A DNA stretch of 64,000 nucleotides from Ferrimonas gelatinilytica (GTDB lineage Bacteria > Pseudomonadota > Gammaproteobacteria > Enterobacterales > Shewanellaceae), in NCBI RefSeq assembly GCF_039544205.1, contig NZ_BAABLF010000027.1:1-64000 (forward strand). The letters are read 5' to 3'. This document shows, piece by piece, positions 15,376-24,637 of this stretch (the first letter of the stretch is position 1; each line of letters starts with the position of its first letter). The notes below the pieces were generated by a model. That model ran no database searches, was not told where the DNA came from, and worked only from the letters and a program-made list of their open reading frames with translations. Both the position numbers and the translations under genes were made by a program.

Positions 15376-17240
15376 AGAGGGTGCAAAAAATTCATAAGTG
15401 GGCAGCCTTACTGGCCGGGACCCAGTTCCTGATCTGGATTGCCACCGGACTCTATTTCAATTTGGTCGACCATGAGCGCATCGCTGGCCACCAGTACCTG
15501 AGTCACAACGCCATGGGCCATGGCGAATCGCCCCGCATCGAGCCTGGCCGCCTGGCCGAGATTGGCCCCTTGCTGGCACAGCTGGAGCCGGCCCAACGCA
15601 TCACCCTGACGGAAGTGGCCGGTCGGCCCACATACAAGGTGGAGCACGAGCGACGGCTGTACGCCCATTTTGCCCAGAGCATTACCCTGATCGATGCCTA
15701 TACGGGAGAGCCTTTCACTATCGACGCCCCCCTGGCCCGTACCCTGGCCAAAGAAAGCTATACCGGTCCGGGGCAGATCATCGATGTGACTTTCTTCCAA
15801 CACCCTCCCCGGGAGATGGCCAGGGAGCAAAACCCCGTATGGCGGGTCCAGTTAGCGGATGATCTCAATACCCGGGTTTACGTTGAGGCCCTCAGCGGAC
15901 GCATTGCTGGACATAAAAACAAACACACTTATGAAGCCCAATGGATGTTCATGCTGCATTTCATGGACTATCTGGGGCAAGGCAGCTTCAACAATCCCTT
16001 CATGTGGCTCTTTGGATTTATCGTGCTGTGGCTATCCGGCTCCGGCCTGTACTGGACCCTGGTCAAAGTGCATGAAGGCGACTATCGCCTGTCGTTGGCC
16101 AAGCGCAGCCACGCTTTAACTCTGGTACAGGGTGACACTGAGCAGCGACTCGATGCACCGGCCAATGCAAGCTTACTGAGCGTGCTGCAGAGCCAATCGA
16201 TCCCAGTTCAGTCCGGTTGTGGTGGTGGAGGGAGTTGCGGGCTCTGTAAGGTTCGCCTCAGTAACGACGTGAGAATCAAATCGGCCGAGCGGGCCCACCT
16301 TTCCGAGCAGGAGCAGGCCCAAGGGTATCGTCTAGCCTGCCAACATCGTTCCAATGAGACGGACCGGCTCGAATTGTCAGGTGACAATCTACTGAAAACC
16401 CAGACTCTGACTCTGGTGGCAAGTCGTTTTCTGACTCCAGAGATCAAGGAACTGAGATTCAAAGCCGAGTCTGCCCTGGCATACCGAGCTGGTGCTCATG
16501 TTCAATTCCTAATTCCCGCGGGCCGTGTGGCTTCCCACCCGGTTCCTGTACCGGAGGCCTTTGCCTGCCGATGGAAAAGCCAGTGCAAAGGCTTCTTCCC
16601 CCATGGGCCGATACAGCGCAGCTATTCCATCGCCAACACGGCGGATGAGTCAAAGGAATTGGTGTTTACGGTCAAGTTCCACAGAGCCCCCGGCGACCCA
16701 TTCCCCCCTGGGATAGGTTCGGCTTACCTGTGTAACCTTCCTGTTGGAGCTAAGGTGCAAGCAAGCCTGCCCGTGGAGGAGTTTGGAGCCGCATTGGGTC
16801 AGCACGAGATGATCCTTATCGGTGCCGGCTCAGGGATTGCCCCCCTGCGCAGCCTGCTGATGGAACGTATTGGGCAGAGAGACTGCACAAAGAGAATCAG
16901 CCTGTACTACGGCGCCCGGGAAGCCTGTGACCTGGTTTACGTTGATGAACTGCACCAGTTGGCGGAGCAACATAACCACTTCCGTTTCTATCCCTCCCTG
17001 TCACAACCCAATGATCAGTGGCAGGGCCACCGTGGCTATGCCCAGCACCACGCCTTCGACAACCTGGACGAACACCAGATCAGGGAGGGGCAGTTCTATC
17101 TCTGTGGGCCAGCGGCAATGATGGCGCAGACCACCGAACGCTTGCGTGCATTGGGGGTGGCAGAGAGGCGTATTCACTCCACCCAATTTGGCCCCACAGT
17201 CGTCCGCGAGCAACCACTGTCCGCTGACAGTAGAGTTTGA
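15372..17240 (+). CDS. PepSY membrane protein fused to NqrF-like 2Fe-2S/FAD/NAD reductase
   Basis: 622 aa in three parts. Residues 1-235 repeat the plan of the preceding protein: HKW before a first membrane segment (about 10-30), a PepSY-like periplasmic part, and HFMDY before a second membrane segment (about 212-232). Residues about 250-340 are a plant-type 2Fe-2S ferredoxin domain with CGGGGSCGLC and a fourth Cys in RLACQH, the spacing seen in NqrF. The C-terminal half is an NqrF-like flavin reductase with FAD motif RSYSIAN, NAD motif GAGSGIAPLRSL and YLCGPAAMM. It most likely moves electrons from cytosolic NAD(P)H through FAD and 2Fe-2S to the membrane and periplasm, for example for metal reduction. 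That role is inference. Confidence 0.82.
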   Translation: MKRVQKIHKWAALLAGTQFLIWIATGLYFNLVDHERIAGHQYLSHNAMGHGESPRIEPGRLAEIGPLLAQLEPAQRITLTEVAGRPTYKVEHERRLYAHFAQSITLIDAYTGEPFTIDAPLARTLAKESYTGPGQIIDVTFFQHPPREMAREQNPVWRVQLADDLNTRVYVEALSGRIAGHKNKHTYEAQWMFMLHFMDYLGQGSFNNPFMWLFGFIVLWLSGSGLYWTLVKVHEGDYRLSLAKRSHALTLVQGDTEQRLDAPANASLLSVLQSQSIPVQSGCGGGGSCGLCKVRLSNDVRIKSAERAHLSEQEQAQGYRLACQHRSNETDRLELSGDNLLKTQTLTLVASRFLTPEIKELRFKAESALAYRAGAHVQFLIPAGRVASHPVPVPEAFACRWKSQCKGFFPHGPIQRSYSIANTADESKELVFTVKFHRAPGDPFPPGIGSAYLCNLPVGAKVQASLPVEEFGAALGQHEMILIGAGSGIAPLRSLLMERIGQRDCTKRISLYYGAREACDLVYVDELHQLAEQHNHFRFYPSLSQPNDQWQGHRGYAQHHAFDNLDEHQIREGQFYLCGPAAMMAQTTERLRALGVAERRIHSTQFGPTVVREQPLSADSRV

Positions 17241-17285
17241 TAAAAACGAGTCAGTCCTGCACTTAAGACCGCCTGAGCAATGGAC

Positions 17286-17648
17286 TTACGTGCTTTGGTC
17301 AAGGACCAAAATCTGCCCTTTGTACATCTGCATCTGGCAGTGAAAGTCGTACTCACCCGGCGGCATGGCCGGTAACGGGATCGCTTTAGGGCGGTTCAGC
17401 GGTAGTGTTTCACTGATCTCCAACTGCGGAAACAGCACCGTTTCACTGCAGGGAGCCGGATCCTTTCTCATAAAGAGGAGGGTGGCCGGTGCGCCGGCGG
17501 GCAGTTGGATCCGGGCAGGGTGATAAACCCCATTTTCTACCGTTATCGTCAACGCGTCCCCGCCGGTTTCCGCTTTCGGTTTGTAGAGCCAGAACCACCA
17601 TAGGATCCCGGCGATCAAGGCCAGACCGGCGAGATTAATAAAGAGCAT
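17286..17648 (-). CDS. Membrane-anchored cupredoxin-domain protein
   Basis: 120 aa from the ATG at 17648, chosen because AGGAGAGG lies just upstream. An N-terminal membrane anchor (about 3-22) is followed by a cupredoxin-like beta domain. Candidate copper ligands are the Cys in PAPCSET and the C-terminal FHCQMQMY stretch, typical of the small cupredoxins encoded next to copper ATPases. It follows copA by 28 bp on the same strand and is probably cotranscribed with it. It is presumably a periplasmic copper-binding or copper-delivery protein. The first His ligand of classic cupredoxins is not obvious. Confidence 0.75.
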   Translation of the reverse strand: MLFINLAGLALIAGILWWFWLYKPKAETGGDALTITVENGVYHPARIQLPAGAPATLLFMRKDPAPCSETVLFPQLEISETLPLNRPKAIPLPAMPPGEYDFHCQMQMYKGQILVLDQST

Positions 17649-17676
17649 CTTCCTCTCCTGTAGCCGTCGAAAACGT

Positions 17677-19950
17677 TCAGTGCTCTTGAGCCTTGAACAG
17701 ACGCAAACGGTTGGCATTGGTGACCACAGTCACCGATGAGAAGGCCATGGCCGCCCCGGCAATCACCGGGCTGAGCAGCAGCCCCAAGAAGGGATACAAG
17801 ATCCCTGCCGCGATAGGTATGCCGGCCACGTTGTAGATAAAGGCCCCAAACAGGTTCTGCTTAATATTGCGCAGGGTTGCACGACTAACCGCAATGGCAT
17901 CGGCCAGGCCATGCAGGGAGCCTCGCATCAGTGTCACATCCGAACTTTCAATGGCGACATCGGTGCCGGTACCTATGGCAAAACCGACATTGGCCATCGC
18001 CAGCGCAGGAGCATCATTAATGCCATCGCCGGTCATGCCGACGATCTCTCCCTGTCCCTGCAGCTCCTGCACCTTGGCAGACTTGTCCTCCGGCATCACC
18101 TCGGCAAAATACTCCGTGATCCCCGCCTGCCGGGCCACCGCTTGCGCGGTGGCCCGATTGTCTCCGGTGAGCATGACAACGCGGATACCGCTTTGCTGCA
18201 AGCGTCGGATCGCCGCAACGGAATCGGCTTTGATGGGATCCGCCACGGCGATGATCGCCGCCAGTTTCTGATCGACAGCAAAGTAGATCGGCGTTTTTGC
18301 TTCGGCGGCGAGCCCCTGCCCCCGTTCAACGGCCCCCTCCAGGGCAATACCGCGATCTCGCATCAGCCTTTCGTTGCCCAACAGCAGGGTCTTCCCCTCA
18401 ACCTCGGCCTGCACCCCCTGTCCGGTGATGGCATCAAAGTGGGATACCTTGCCGGGCTCCAGGCCACTTTCCCGGGCGGAATCAAGGATAGCCAGGGCAA
18501 GAGGGTGTTCCGAGCCGCTTTCCAGGGTTGCCGCCAGCCGCAGCACCTGATCCTGCTCAAAGCCTTCGCTGGCCAGAATATCCGTGACTCTGGGCGCCCC
18601 CTGGGTGATGGTGCCGGTTTTATCCAGGATCATGGCAGTGATCTTGGCGGCGGTTTGCAGTGCGGCACCATTGCGGATCAGCACACCGGCTTCTGCTGCC
18701 TTGCCCACCCCCACCATAACCGACATCGGTGTGGCCAACCCCAGGGCACAGGGGCAGGCAATGATCAGTACGGTGGTGGCGGAGACCATGGCGTAGGCAA
18801 CGATGGGACTGGGGCCGAAGTTGAGCCAGAACAGGGCGCTGACAACGGCAATGATCATCACGGTCGGGACAAAGTAGGCGGCGATCCGATCCGCCAGACG
18901 ACCGATGGGCGGTTTAGAGTTTTGCGCCCGCTTAACCATCTGGATGATCTGCGCCAAGGCGGTATCTTTGCCAACCCGGGTAGCCCGAAACAGGACGGAA
19001 CCGGTTTTGTTGATGCTCCCCGCCACCACATCATCACCGATCCCCTTTTCGACGGGCATCGGCTCACCGGTGAGCATGGATTCATCGATCGACGTGCCAC
19101 CCTCCAGAATCTCGCCATCGACCGGTACTTTTTCTCCCGGTCGTACCCGCAGGATATCCCCCTGAAGCACCTGCTCTATGGGTATATCCCGCTCCTGGTG
19201 ATCCCGGATCACCCGCGCCGTTTTCGGCGCAAGCCCGACCAGACGTTTGATCGCCGCGGAGGTTTTACCCCGCGCCTTCAGCTCCAGCGCCAGACCCAGG
19301 TTAATCAAACCAATGATCATGGCAGTGGCTTCGAAATAGACGTGGCGGGCCATCTCGGGTACCGATTGAGGCACCAAAACGACCACCATGGAATAGAGCC
19401 ACGCTGTCCCGGTGCCCAACGCGATCAGGGTATCCATATTGGCTGTGTGGTTGCGAAACGATTGCCAGGCTCCCAGGTAGAAATGGCGTCCTGAGGTTGC
19501 CATAACCCCCAAGGTCAGAATGCCGACCAGCAACCAGGCAAGCTGAGCGCGGGGGGTGTTGACCATCATATCGCCGCCGAACAGGCCATAGATCATCAAG
19601 GGCACACCCAGTGCCAGCGCAACAACCATCTCTCGCACCAGCTTTCGGTAGTAGGCCCGCTCAGTGACCTCCTTTTCGGTCAAAATGGCATCATCACCGT
19701 CCGCTTCGCTCACTCTGCCAGTGTAACCGGCCTGCTCGATGGCGCGGAGCAGCGCCTTCGGGGCCGCATAACCGGTCACGGTGACGGTGCGCTGGGCAAA
19801 GTTCATCTGTGCCGTCGCCACGCCAGGTACCGCCTGCAGTGCGGCTTCTATCTTGCCGACACAGCTGGCGCAGCCCGCACCATCAATGAGCAGCTCAATG
19901 GACTCTTTGGGATGGGCGTCACCCTGAGCGCTCGCTTTCGGTTTTGTCAT
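17677..19950 (-). CDS. copA: Copper-exporting P1B-type ATPase CopA
   Basis: 757 aa from the ATG at 19950; the frame stays open upstream to 20019, but the family N terminus begins at MTKPKAS. It has one N-terminal heavy-metal-associated domain with GCASC (C27/C30), eight membrane segments, the Cu(I) transport motif CPCALGLATP, the phosphorylation site DKTGT, and the GDGINDAP hinge. ATP hydrolysis drives export of Cu(I) from the cytoplasm. It has a single metal-binding domain, whereas E. coli CopA has two. No clear CueR-type operator was seen upstream. The cupredoxin gene follows in the same operon. Confidence 0.92.
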   Translation of the reverse strand: MTKPKASAQGDAHPKESIELLIDGAGCASCVGKIEAALQAVPGVATAQMNFAQRTVTVTGYAAPKALLRAIEQAGYTGRVSEADGDDAILTEKEVTERAYYRKLVREMVVALALGVPLMIYGLFGGDMMVNTPRAQLAWLLVGILTLGVMATSGRHFYLGAWQSFRNHTANMDTLIALGTGTAWLYSMVVVLVPQSVPEMARHVYFEATAMIIGLINLGLALELKARGKTSAAIKRLVGLAPKTARVIRDHQERDIPIEQVLQGDILRVRPGEKVPVDGEILEGGTSIDESMLTGEPMPVEKGIGDDVVAGSINKTGSVLFRATRVGKDTALAQIIQMVKRAQNSKPPIGRLADRIAAYFVPTVMIIAVVSALFWLNFGPSPIVAYAMVSATTVLIIACPCALGLATPMSVMVGVGKAAEAGVLIRNGAALQTAAKITAMILDKTGTITQGAPRVTDILASEGFEQDQVLRLAATLESGSEHPLALAILDSARESGLEPGKVSHFDAITGQGVQAEVEGKTLLLGNERLMRDRGIALEGAVERGQGLAAEAKTPIYFAVDQKLAAIIAVADPIKADSVAAIRRLQQSGIRVVMLTGDNRATAQAVARQAGITEYFAEVMPEDKSAKVQELQGQGEIVGMTGDGINDAPALAMANVGFAIGTGTDVAIESSDVTLMRGSLHGLADAIAVSRATLRNIKQNLFGAFIYNVAGIPIAAGILYPFLGLLLSPVIAGAAMAFSSVTVVTNANRLRLFKAQEH

Positions 19951-20035
19951 TATGATCCCCGTGTGAGGGTTGCACGCTACAGCGACCGGACCGGCCTTGA
20001 TGCATGACCATCGGGACAATGGATGAGCCAGAAGC

Positions 20036-20085
20036 GACTACTTTAACGTGGCTTCGCTTACGGCTACCTTAACGCGGCTTCGCTT
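20036..20085. repeat. Two 25-bp imperfect direct repeats upstream of copA
   Basis: A unit with core TTAACG(T/C)GGCTTCGCTT, preceded by a CTAC(T/C) stretch, occurs twice in tandem about 26 bp apart (20036-20059 and 20061-20085), followed by a partial third TTGGCTTCGCTCGA (to about 20100). They lie about 100 bp upstream of the copA start, between copA and the glmS terminator. No coding sense is visible. They could be repeated operator sites or a small duplication. Confidence 0.5.
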
Positions 20086-20225
20086 GTTGGCTTCGCTCGA
20101 CTCACGATCGTCCCCTTACAGTAAGGTCTAGCAGAAAGCGAAGGGCATCCCATTACATCGCCCGCCCAGTGAAACGCCAGAGCACACCAATCCTCATATA
20201 GGCTCGGTTTAACGGTATCAAAAAA

Positions 20226-20263
20226 CAAAAACCTCCTGCTGGCGTGACACCAGCAGGAGGTTA
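20226..20263 (-). terminator. Terminator of glmS
   Basis: Perfect 13-bp stem AACCTCCTGCTGG (20231-20243) / CCAGCAGGAGGTT (20251-20263), 7-base loop, then TTTTTGTTTTTT on the minus strand. It ends the glmU/deoR-type/glmS cluster. The remaining sequence up to copA holds only the direct repeats described separately. Confidence 0.9.
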
Positions 20264-20312
20264 TAGGACGACGACGCGATAGAGTCCGTACTGCCCTGGC
20301 CTCAGGGCACTT

Positions 20313-22145
20313 TTACTCCACGGTAACGGACTTGGCCAGGTTACGCGGCTGGTCCACATCGGTGCCCTTGATCAGCGCCACGTAGTAGGAGAGCAGCTGC
20401 AGTGGCAGGGTGTAGATGATGGGAGCGATAAACTCATCGCAGTGGGGAACGTTGATCACCTTCATGGTGTCGTCGCTTTCGAACTTGGCATCCACGTCGG
20501 CGAACACGTACATCAACCCGCCCCGGGCCCGCACCTCCTCCACGTTGGAGTGCAGCTTCTCCAGCAGCTCGTTGTTCGGCGCCACCACGATCACCGGCAT
20601 ATCCGCGTCGATCAGCGCCAGCGGGCCATGCTTGAGCTCCCCGGAGGCGTAGGCTTCGGCATGGATGTAGGAGATCTCCTTGAGCTTCAGCGCCCCCTCC
20701 ATGGCAATGGGGTACTGGTCCCCACGTCCCAGGAACAGAGCGTGGTGCTTGTCGGCAAAATCCTCTGCCAACGCTTCGATGGCATCGTTCAGACCCAGGG
20801 CCTGCTCCACCTTGCTCGGCAACTGCTGCAGACTGGAAACCAGGGCCATCACAGTCTCATCACTCATGCCATTGTGGATGCCGATGGCGCCAGTCAACAT
20901 CGCCAGGGCCGCCAGCTGAACGGTAAAGGCCTTGGTGGAGGCCACGCCGATCTCCGCGCCGGCTTTCATCATGTAAGCCATGTCCGACTCGCGCACCAGG
21001 GAGGAGCCGGGCACGTTACAGATGGTCAGGCTGGCCATGTAGCCCATATCCTTGGCTAGGCGCAGGGCCGCCAGGGTATCGGCGGTCTCACCTGACTGGG
21101 AGATAGTGACAATCAGGCTGTCCGGGAACACATGGGACTTGCGGTAACGGAACTCGGAGGCGATCTCCACGTTACAGGAGACGCCGGCATGCTGCTCCAG
21201 CCAGTAACGGGCCACCATACCCGCGTGGTAACTGGTGCCACAGGCGATGATCTGCACATGCTTGACCTTGGACAGCAGTTCGGCGGCGTTGTCACCGAAG
21301 GCTTCCGGCACCACTTTCCCGCCCGCGAGACGCCCATCCAGGGTGCGCTGAAGGGCCAGCGGCTGCTCGTAGATCTCCTTCATCATGTAGTGGCGGAATT
21401 CGCCCTTGTCACCAACATCGTGGCTCACCTCGGACTCCTTCACTTCCCGCTCGACCGGGTTACCATCGATGTCGAAGATGTTCACCTCGCGGCGGGTGAT
21501 CTCCGCCACGTCGCCCTCTTCAAGGAAGGCAAAACGGCGGGTTACCGGGAGCAGGGCCAGCTGGTCGGAGGCAACGAAATGCTCCCCGACGCCGTAGCCC
21601 ACCACCAGCGGGCTGCCGGAGCGGGCGACGATCATCCGTTCCGGCTGGGTACGATCCACCACCACGGTGCCGTAGGCGCCTTCCAGCTGTTTCACGGTGG
21701 CCTGAACCGCCGCCAGCAGGCTTTTCGCCGATTGCAGTTCGTGATGAACTAAGTGAGCAATCACTTCCGTGTCGGTATCTGACGTGAATACATATCCCAT
21801 TCCCTTGAGGCGCTGACGCAGCTCACCGTGGTTCTCGATGATGCCGTTGTGCACCACGGCAATCTGATCCCGGGACTGATGGGGGTGGGCATTACGCTCG
21901 GAGGGCTCACCATGGGTCGCCCAGCGGGTGTGGGCGATGCCGGTGCCACCGGCTAGGGGACTCTGCACCAGCGCATCGTCCAGGGCCTGAACCTTGCCCA
22001 CCCGGCGCAGGCGGCCCAGCTCACCCGCTTGGTTGAGGATCGCCACCCCGGCCGAGTCATAGCCCCGGTACTCCAGGCGTTTCAGCCCCTCGACCAGGAT
22101 CTCCGCCACGTCACGCTGCGCTACCGCGCCCACAATGCCACACAT
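20313..22145 (-). CDS. glmS: Glucosamine-6-phosphate synthase GlmS
   Basis: 610 aa (E. coli 609). It makes glucosamine-6-phosphate from fructose-6-phosphate and glutamine, the first step to UDP-GlcNAc for peptidoglycan and LPS. The catalytic Cys follows the start Met (MCGIVGA). The N-terminal glutaminase domain (about 1-220) carries the conserved RWATHGEPSERNAHPH segment. Two SIS sugar-isomerase domains follow (about 285-430 and 460-600), and the C terminus reads LAKSVTVE as expected. It lies 14 bp after a DeoR-type regulator gene and ends at a strong terminator. Confidence 0.96.
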   Translation of the reverse strand: MCGIVGAVAQRDVAEILVEGLKRLEYRGYDSAGVAILNQAGELGRLRRVGKVQALDDALVQSPLAGGTGIAHTRWATHGEPSERNAHPHQSRDQIAVVHNGIIENHGELRQRLKGMGYVFTSDTDTEVIAHLVHHELQSAKSLLAAVQATVKQLEGAYGTVVVDRTQPERMIVARSGSPLVVGYGVGEHFVASDQLALLPVTRRFAFLEEGDVAEITRREVNIFDIDGNPVEREVKESEVSHDVGDKGEFRHYMMKEIYEQPLALQRTLDGRLAGGKVVPEAFGDNAAELLSKVKHVQIIACGTSYHAGMVARYWLEQHAGVSCNVEIASEFRYRKSHVFPDSLIVTISQSGETADTLAALRLAKDMGYMASLTICNVPGSSLVRESDMAYMMKAGAEIGVASTKAFTVQLAALAMLTGAIGIHNGMSDETVMALVSSLQQLPSKVEQALGLNDAIEALAEDFADKHHALFLGRGDQYPIAMEGALKLKEISYIHAEAYASGELKHGPLALIDADMPVIVVAPNNELLEKLHSNVEEVRARGGLMYVFADVDAKFESDDTMKVINVPHCDEFIAPIIYTLPLQLLSYYVALIKGTDVDQPRNLAKSVTVE

Positions 22146-22159
22146 AGGTCTAACTCCAA

Positions 22160-22936
22160 TTACTGATTCGTGTTGGGCGCGCAGATCACCTGCACACCCT
22201 GAGATTCGATTTGTTGCCGAGCGGCCTCATTGAGCCGCTCATCGGTGATCACCCGGGTGATCTGTTGCCAGGGCAGTTCCAGGTTGGGAATACGGCGGCC
22301 GATCTTGTCGGACTCCACCATGACATTCACTTCCCGGGCAGTCTCTGCCATCACCCGCGACAGCCCCACCAGTTCATTGAAGGTGGTGGTGCCCCGGGCC
22401 ACGTCGATGCCATCGGCACCGATAAAAAGCTGATCGAAATCGTAGGAACGCAGAACCTGCTCCGCCACCTGGCCCTGGAAGGACTCGGAGTGGGGATCCC
22501 AGGTACCACCGGTCATCAAAATAGTCGGCTCCGGCTCCAGCGCGCGCAGCGCCTCTGCGCCGTTCAGGGAGTTGGTCATCACCACCAAACCACGTTTACT
22601 GCCGAGCTCCGGCACCAGGGCGCCGGTGGTACGACCGCTGTCGATGATGATGCGCTGGTGATCCCGGATCAGTGCCGCCGCAGCGAGCCCTATCGCCCGC
22701 TTGTAGGGTGACAGCCGGTGGGCAGGATCGTCACCGATCACCTCCTGGGGCATCGCCACCGCACCGCCGTACCGCCGAAGCAGCAAGCCGCTGGCCTCCA
22801 GCGCCGCCAGATCCTTGCGGATGGTCACCTCGGAGGTGGCAAACTGGCGCGCCAACTCATCCACACTGATCTCCCGCTGCTCATTAACGAGGGAGACGAT
22901 ATGGTGACGCCGCTGCTGGGTATTACGTTTCGACAT
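22160..22936 (-). CDS. DeoR-family regulator of amino-sugar synthesis
   Basis: 258 aa. An N-terminal winged helix-turn-helix (about 6-55, with EISVDELARQFATSEVTIRK) is followed by the DeoR sugar-phosphate sensor domain (about 80-235, IDSGRTTGAL and FIGADGID motifs). A DeoR-type gene between glmU and glmS is known from several gammaproteobacteria, and its position directly ahead of glmS implies control of glmS by an amino-sugar phosphate. That ligand assignment is inferred from context only. Confidence 0.88.
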   Translation of the reverse strand: MSKRNTQQRRHHIVSLVNEQREISVDELARQFATSEVTIRKDLAALEASGLLLRRYGGAVAMPQEVIGDDPAHRLSPYKRAIGLAAAALIRDHQRIIIDSGRTTGALVPELGSKRGLVVMTNSLNGAEALRALEPEPTILMTGGTWDPHSESFQGQVAEQVLRSYDFDQLFIGADGIDVARGTTTFNELVGLSRVMAETAREVNVMVESDKIGRRIPNLELPWQQITRVITDERLNEAARQQIESQGVQVICAPNTNQ

Positions 22937-23117
22937 GATCTTTTGAACGCAACTTTAAGTTTCGATTCGAAAGCTCGACAGTATAAAAACAAAAGCACGG
23001 AGATCAAGGGGCCATCTCTCAGATTGCCGTAAGAGAGCAGCAGAGTCTCTGCGGAGCCGCCAGTTATGGCGCCCAGCGGTACTGAGCACCGGCCCTCGCA
23101 ACATCCACTCCTAGACG

Positions 23118-23149
23118 AAAAAAAGGGGAAGAGCAGTGCTCTTCCCCTT
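23118..23149 (-). terminator. Terminator of glmU
   Basis: Stem GGGGAAGAG (23125-23133) / CTCTTCCCC (23139-23147) with flanking A-T pairs; on the minus strand it ends in seven T residues. Its position 35 bp past the glmU stop suggests that glmU and the deoR-type/glmS pair are separate transcription units. Confidence 0.88.
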
Positions 23150-23183
23150 CAGGGTGTTCCCTCTTACTCTCGGTGGACTCCGC

Positions 23184-24542
23184 TCAGGAGCGCTTTTTCA
23201 CCGGACGCTGCCAGTTGGCCAGGTGCTTCTGCTTGGTTCGGGTCAGCACCAACTCCCCTTCGGCCACGTTCTTGGTGATGGTGGACCCAGCGGCAATGGT
23301 AGCGCCCCTGGCGATGGTCACCGGCGCCACCAGTTGCGTGTCTGAGCCGACAAAGACGTCGTCCTCGATCACCGTCAGGTGCTTGTTGGCCCCGTCGTAG
23401 TTGCAGGTGATGGTGCCGGCCCCGATATTCACCTTGCTGCCCACCTCGGCATCACCGATGTAGGCCAGGTGGTTGGCCTTGGAGCCTTTGCCCAGTCGGG
23501 CTTTCTTCATCTCGACAAAGTTGCCGATATGGCTGTCTTCCACCAGTTCAGCTCCGGGACGCAGACGGGCGAAGGGCCCGGCGGTACAGAGTTCACCCAC
23601 ACGCGCCCCCTCGACGATGGTGTAGGGCTTGAGCACGCTGCCGCGACCAATGTGGCAATCCTTGAGCTGGCAGCCGGCACCTATCTGAACATCATCCTCG
23701 ATGGTTACCGTTCCCTCGATGACCACGTTGGCATCAATGATGATATCCGAGCCGACTGTCACCTCACCGCGCAGATCGAAACGGCTTGGGTCCAGCAGGG
23801 TCACCCCTGCGAGCATCAACCGCTCCGCGGCCCGGGCCTGGTAAGCACGCTCCAGGGCCGCCAACTGCAGCCGGTTGTTGGCCCCCTCCACCTCGATGGC
23901 GGTATCCGGATGGGCAGTCTCGACACCGCCCGCCTGGGCGGCCATGGCGATCACATCGGTGAGGTAGTACTCCCCCTGGGCATTATCATTGGAGAGGCTG
24001 GCCAACCAGCTTTTCAACGCCTTGCCCGGGGCCACCAGGATACCGGTATTCACCTCGGTGATTGCCAACTGTGAGGCACTGGCATCTTTCTGCTCGACAA
24101 TGGCGGTAACCCGGCCATGCTCCCGAACGATACGGCCGTAGCCAGTGGGGTTATCCAGTTCCACGGACAGCAGGCCGATACCATCGTCCGGCTGTACCGC
24201 CAGCAGACGCTGCAGGGTTTCGGTCTGGATCAGCGGCACATCGCCGTAAAGCACCAGGACGGTACTGTCATCATCCCAATCCGCCATATTCACCGCGTGT
24301 CCCGTCCCCAGCTGCTTCGCCTGCAGGGCCCAGGTGACGGCGTTATGTCCCAGCGCAGCCTGCAGCTGCTCCGCTCCGTGCCCGTAGACCAGGTGAGTGC
24401 GATGCGGGTTGAGGGGTGCGGCAGCGTCGATGGCGTGTTGCACCATCGGCTTGCCGGCGATGGGGTGCAGGACTTTTGGCAGCTTGGACTTCATCCGGGT
24501 GCCCATGCCGGCAGCAAGGATCACGACTTCCAGTTTTTGCAT
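23184..24542 (-). CDS. glmU: Bifunctional UDP-GlcNAc pyrophosphorylase/GlcN-1-P acetyltransferase GlmU
   Basis: 452 aa (E. coli 456). The N-terminal uridyltransferase (about 1-225) has the nucleotide-binding LAAGMGTRMKSKLPKVLH. The C-terminal left-handed beta-helix acetyltransferase (about 250-452) shows hexapeptide repeats such as IGAGTITCNYDGANKH. It acetylates GlcN-1-P and then makes UDP-GlcNAc. Gene order atpC-glmU-glmS is the ancestral gammaproteobacterial one, but a transporter gene on the opposite strand separates glmU from atpC here. Confidence 0.96.
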   Translation of the reverse strand: MQKLEVVILAAGMGTRMKSKLPKVLHPIAGKPMVQHAIDAAAPLNPHRTHLVYGHGAEQLQAALGHNAVTWALQAKQLGTGHAVNMADWDDDSTVLVLYGDVPLIQTETLQRLLAVQPDDGIGLLSVELDNPTGYGRIVREHGRVTAIVEQKDASASQLAITEVNTGILVAPGKALKSWLASLSNDNAQGEYYLTDVIAMAAQAGGVETAHPDTAIEVEGANNRLQLAALERAYQARAAERLMLAGVTLLDPSRFDLRGEVTVGSDIIIDANVVIEGTVTIEDDVQIGAGCQLKDCHIGRGSVLKPYTIVEGARVGELCTAGPFARLRPGAELVEDSHIGNFVEMKKARLGKGSKANHLAYIGDAEVGSKVNIGAGTITCNYDGANKHLTVIEDDVFVGSDTQLVAPVTIARGATIAAGSTITKNVAEGELVLTRTKQKHLANWQRPVKKRS

Positions 24543-24637
24543 AAGGGGTTCGCGCGGTTACAGTGAAATTAAGCCGGCTATTATAGCTGCGGCGACGGCA
24601 AAAAAATAACCGTAACCCCTCAATATCAAGGAGTGCG

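Noticed and set aside
22146..22159. A glmS ribozyme or riboswitch ahead of glmS
   Set aside because: The gap to the DeoR-type gene is only 14 bp, and the glmS ribozyme belongs to Gram-positive bacteria.
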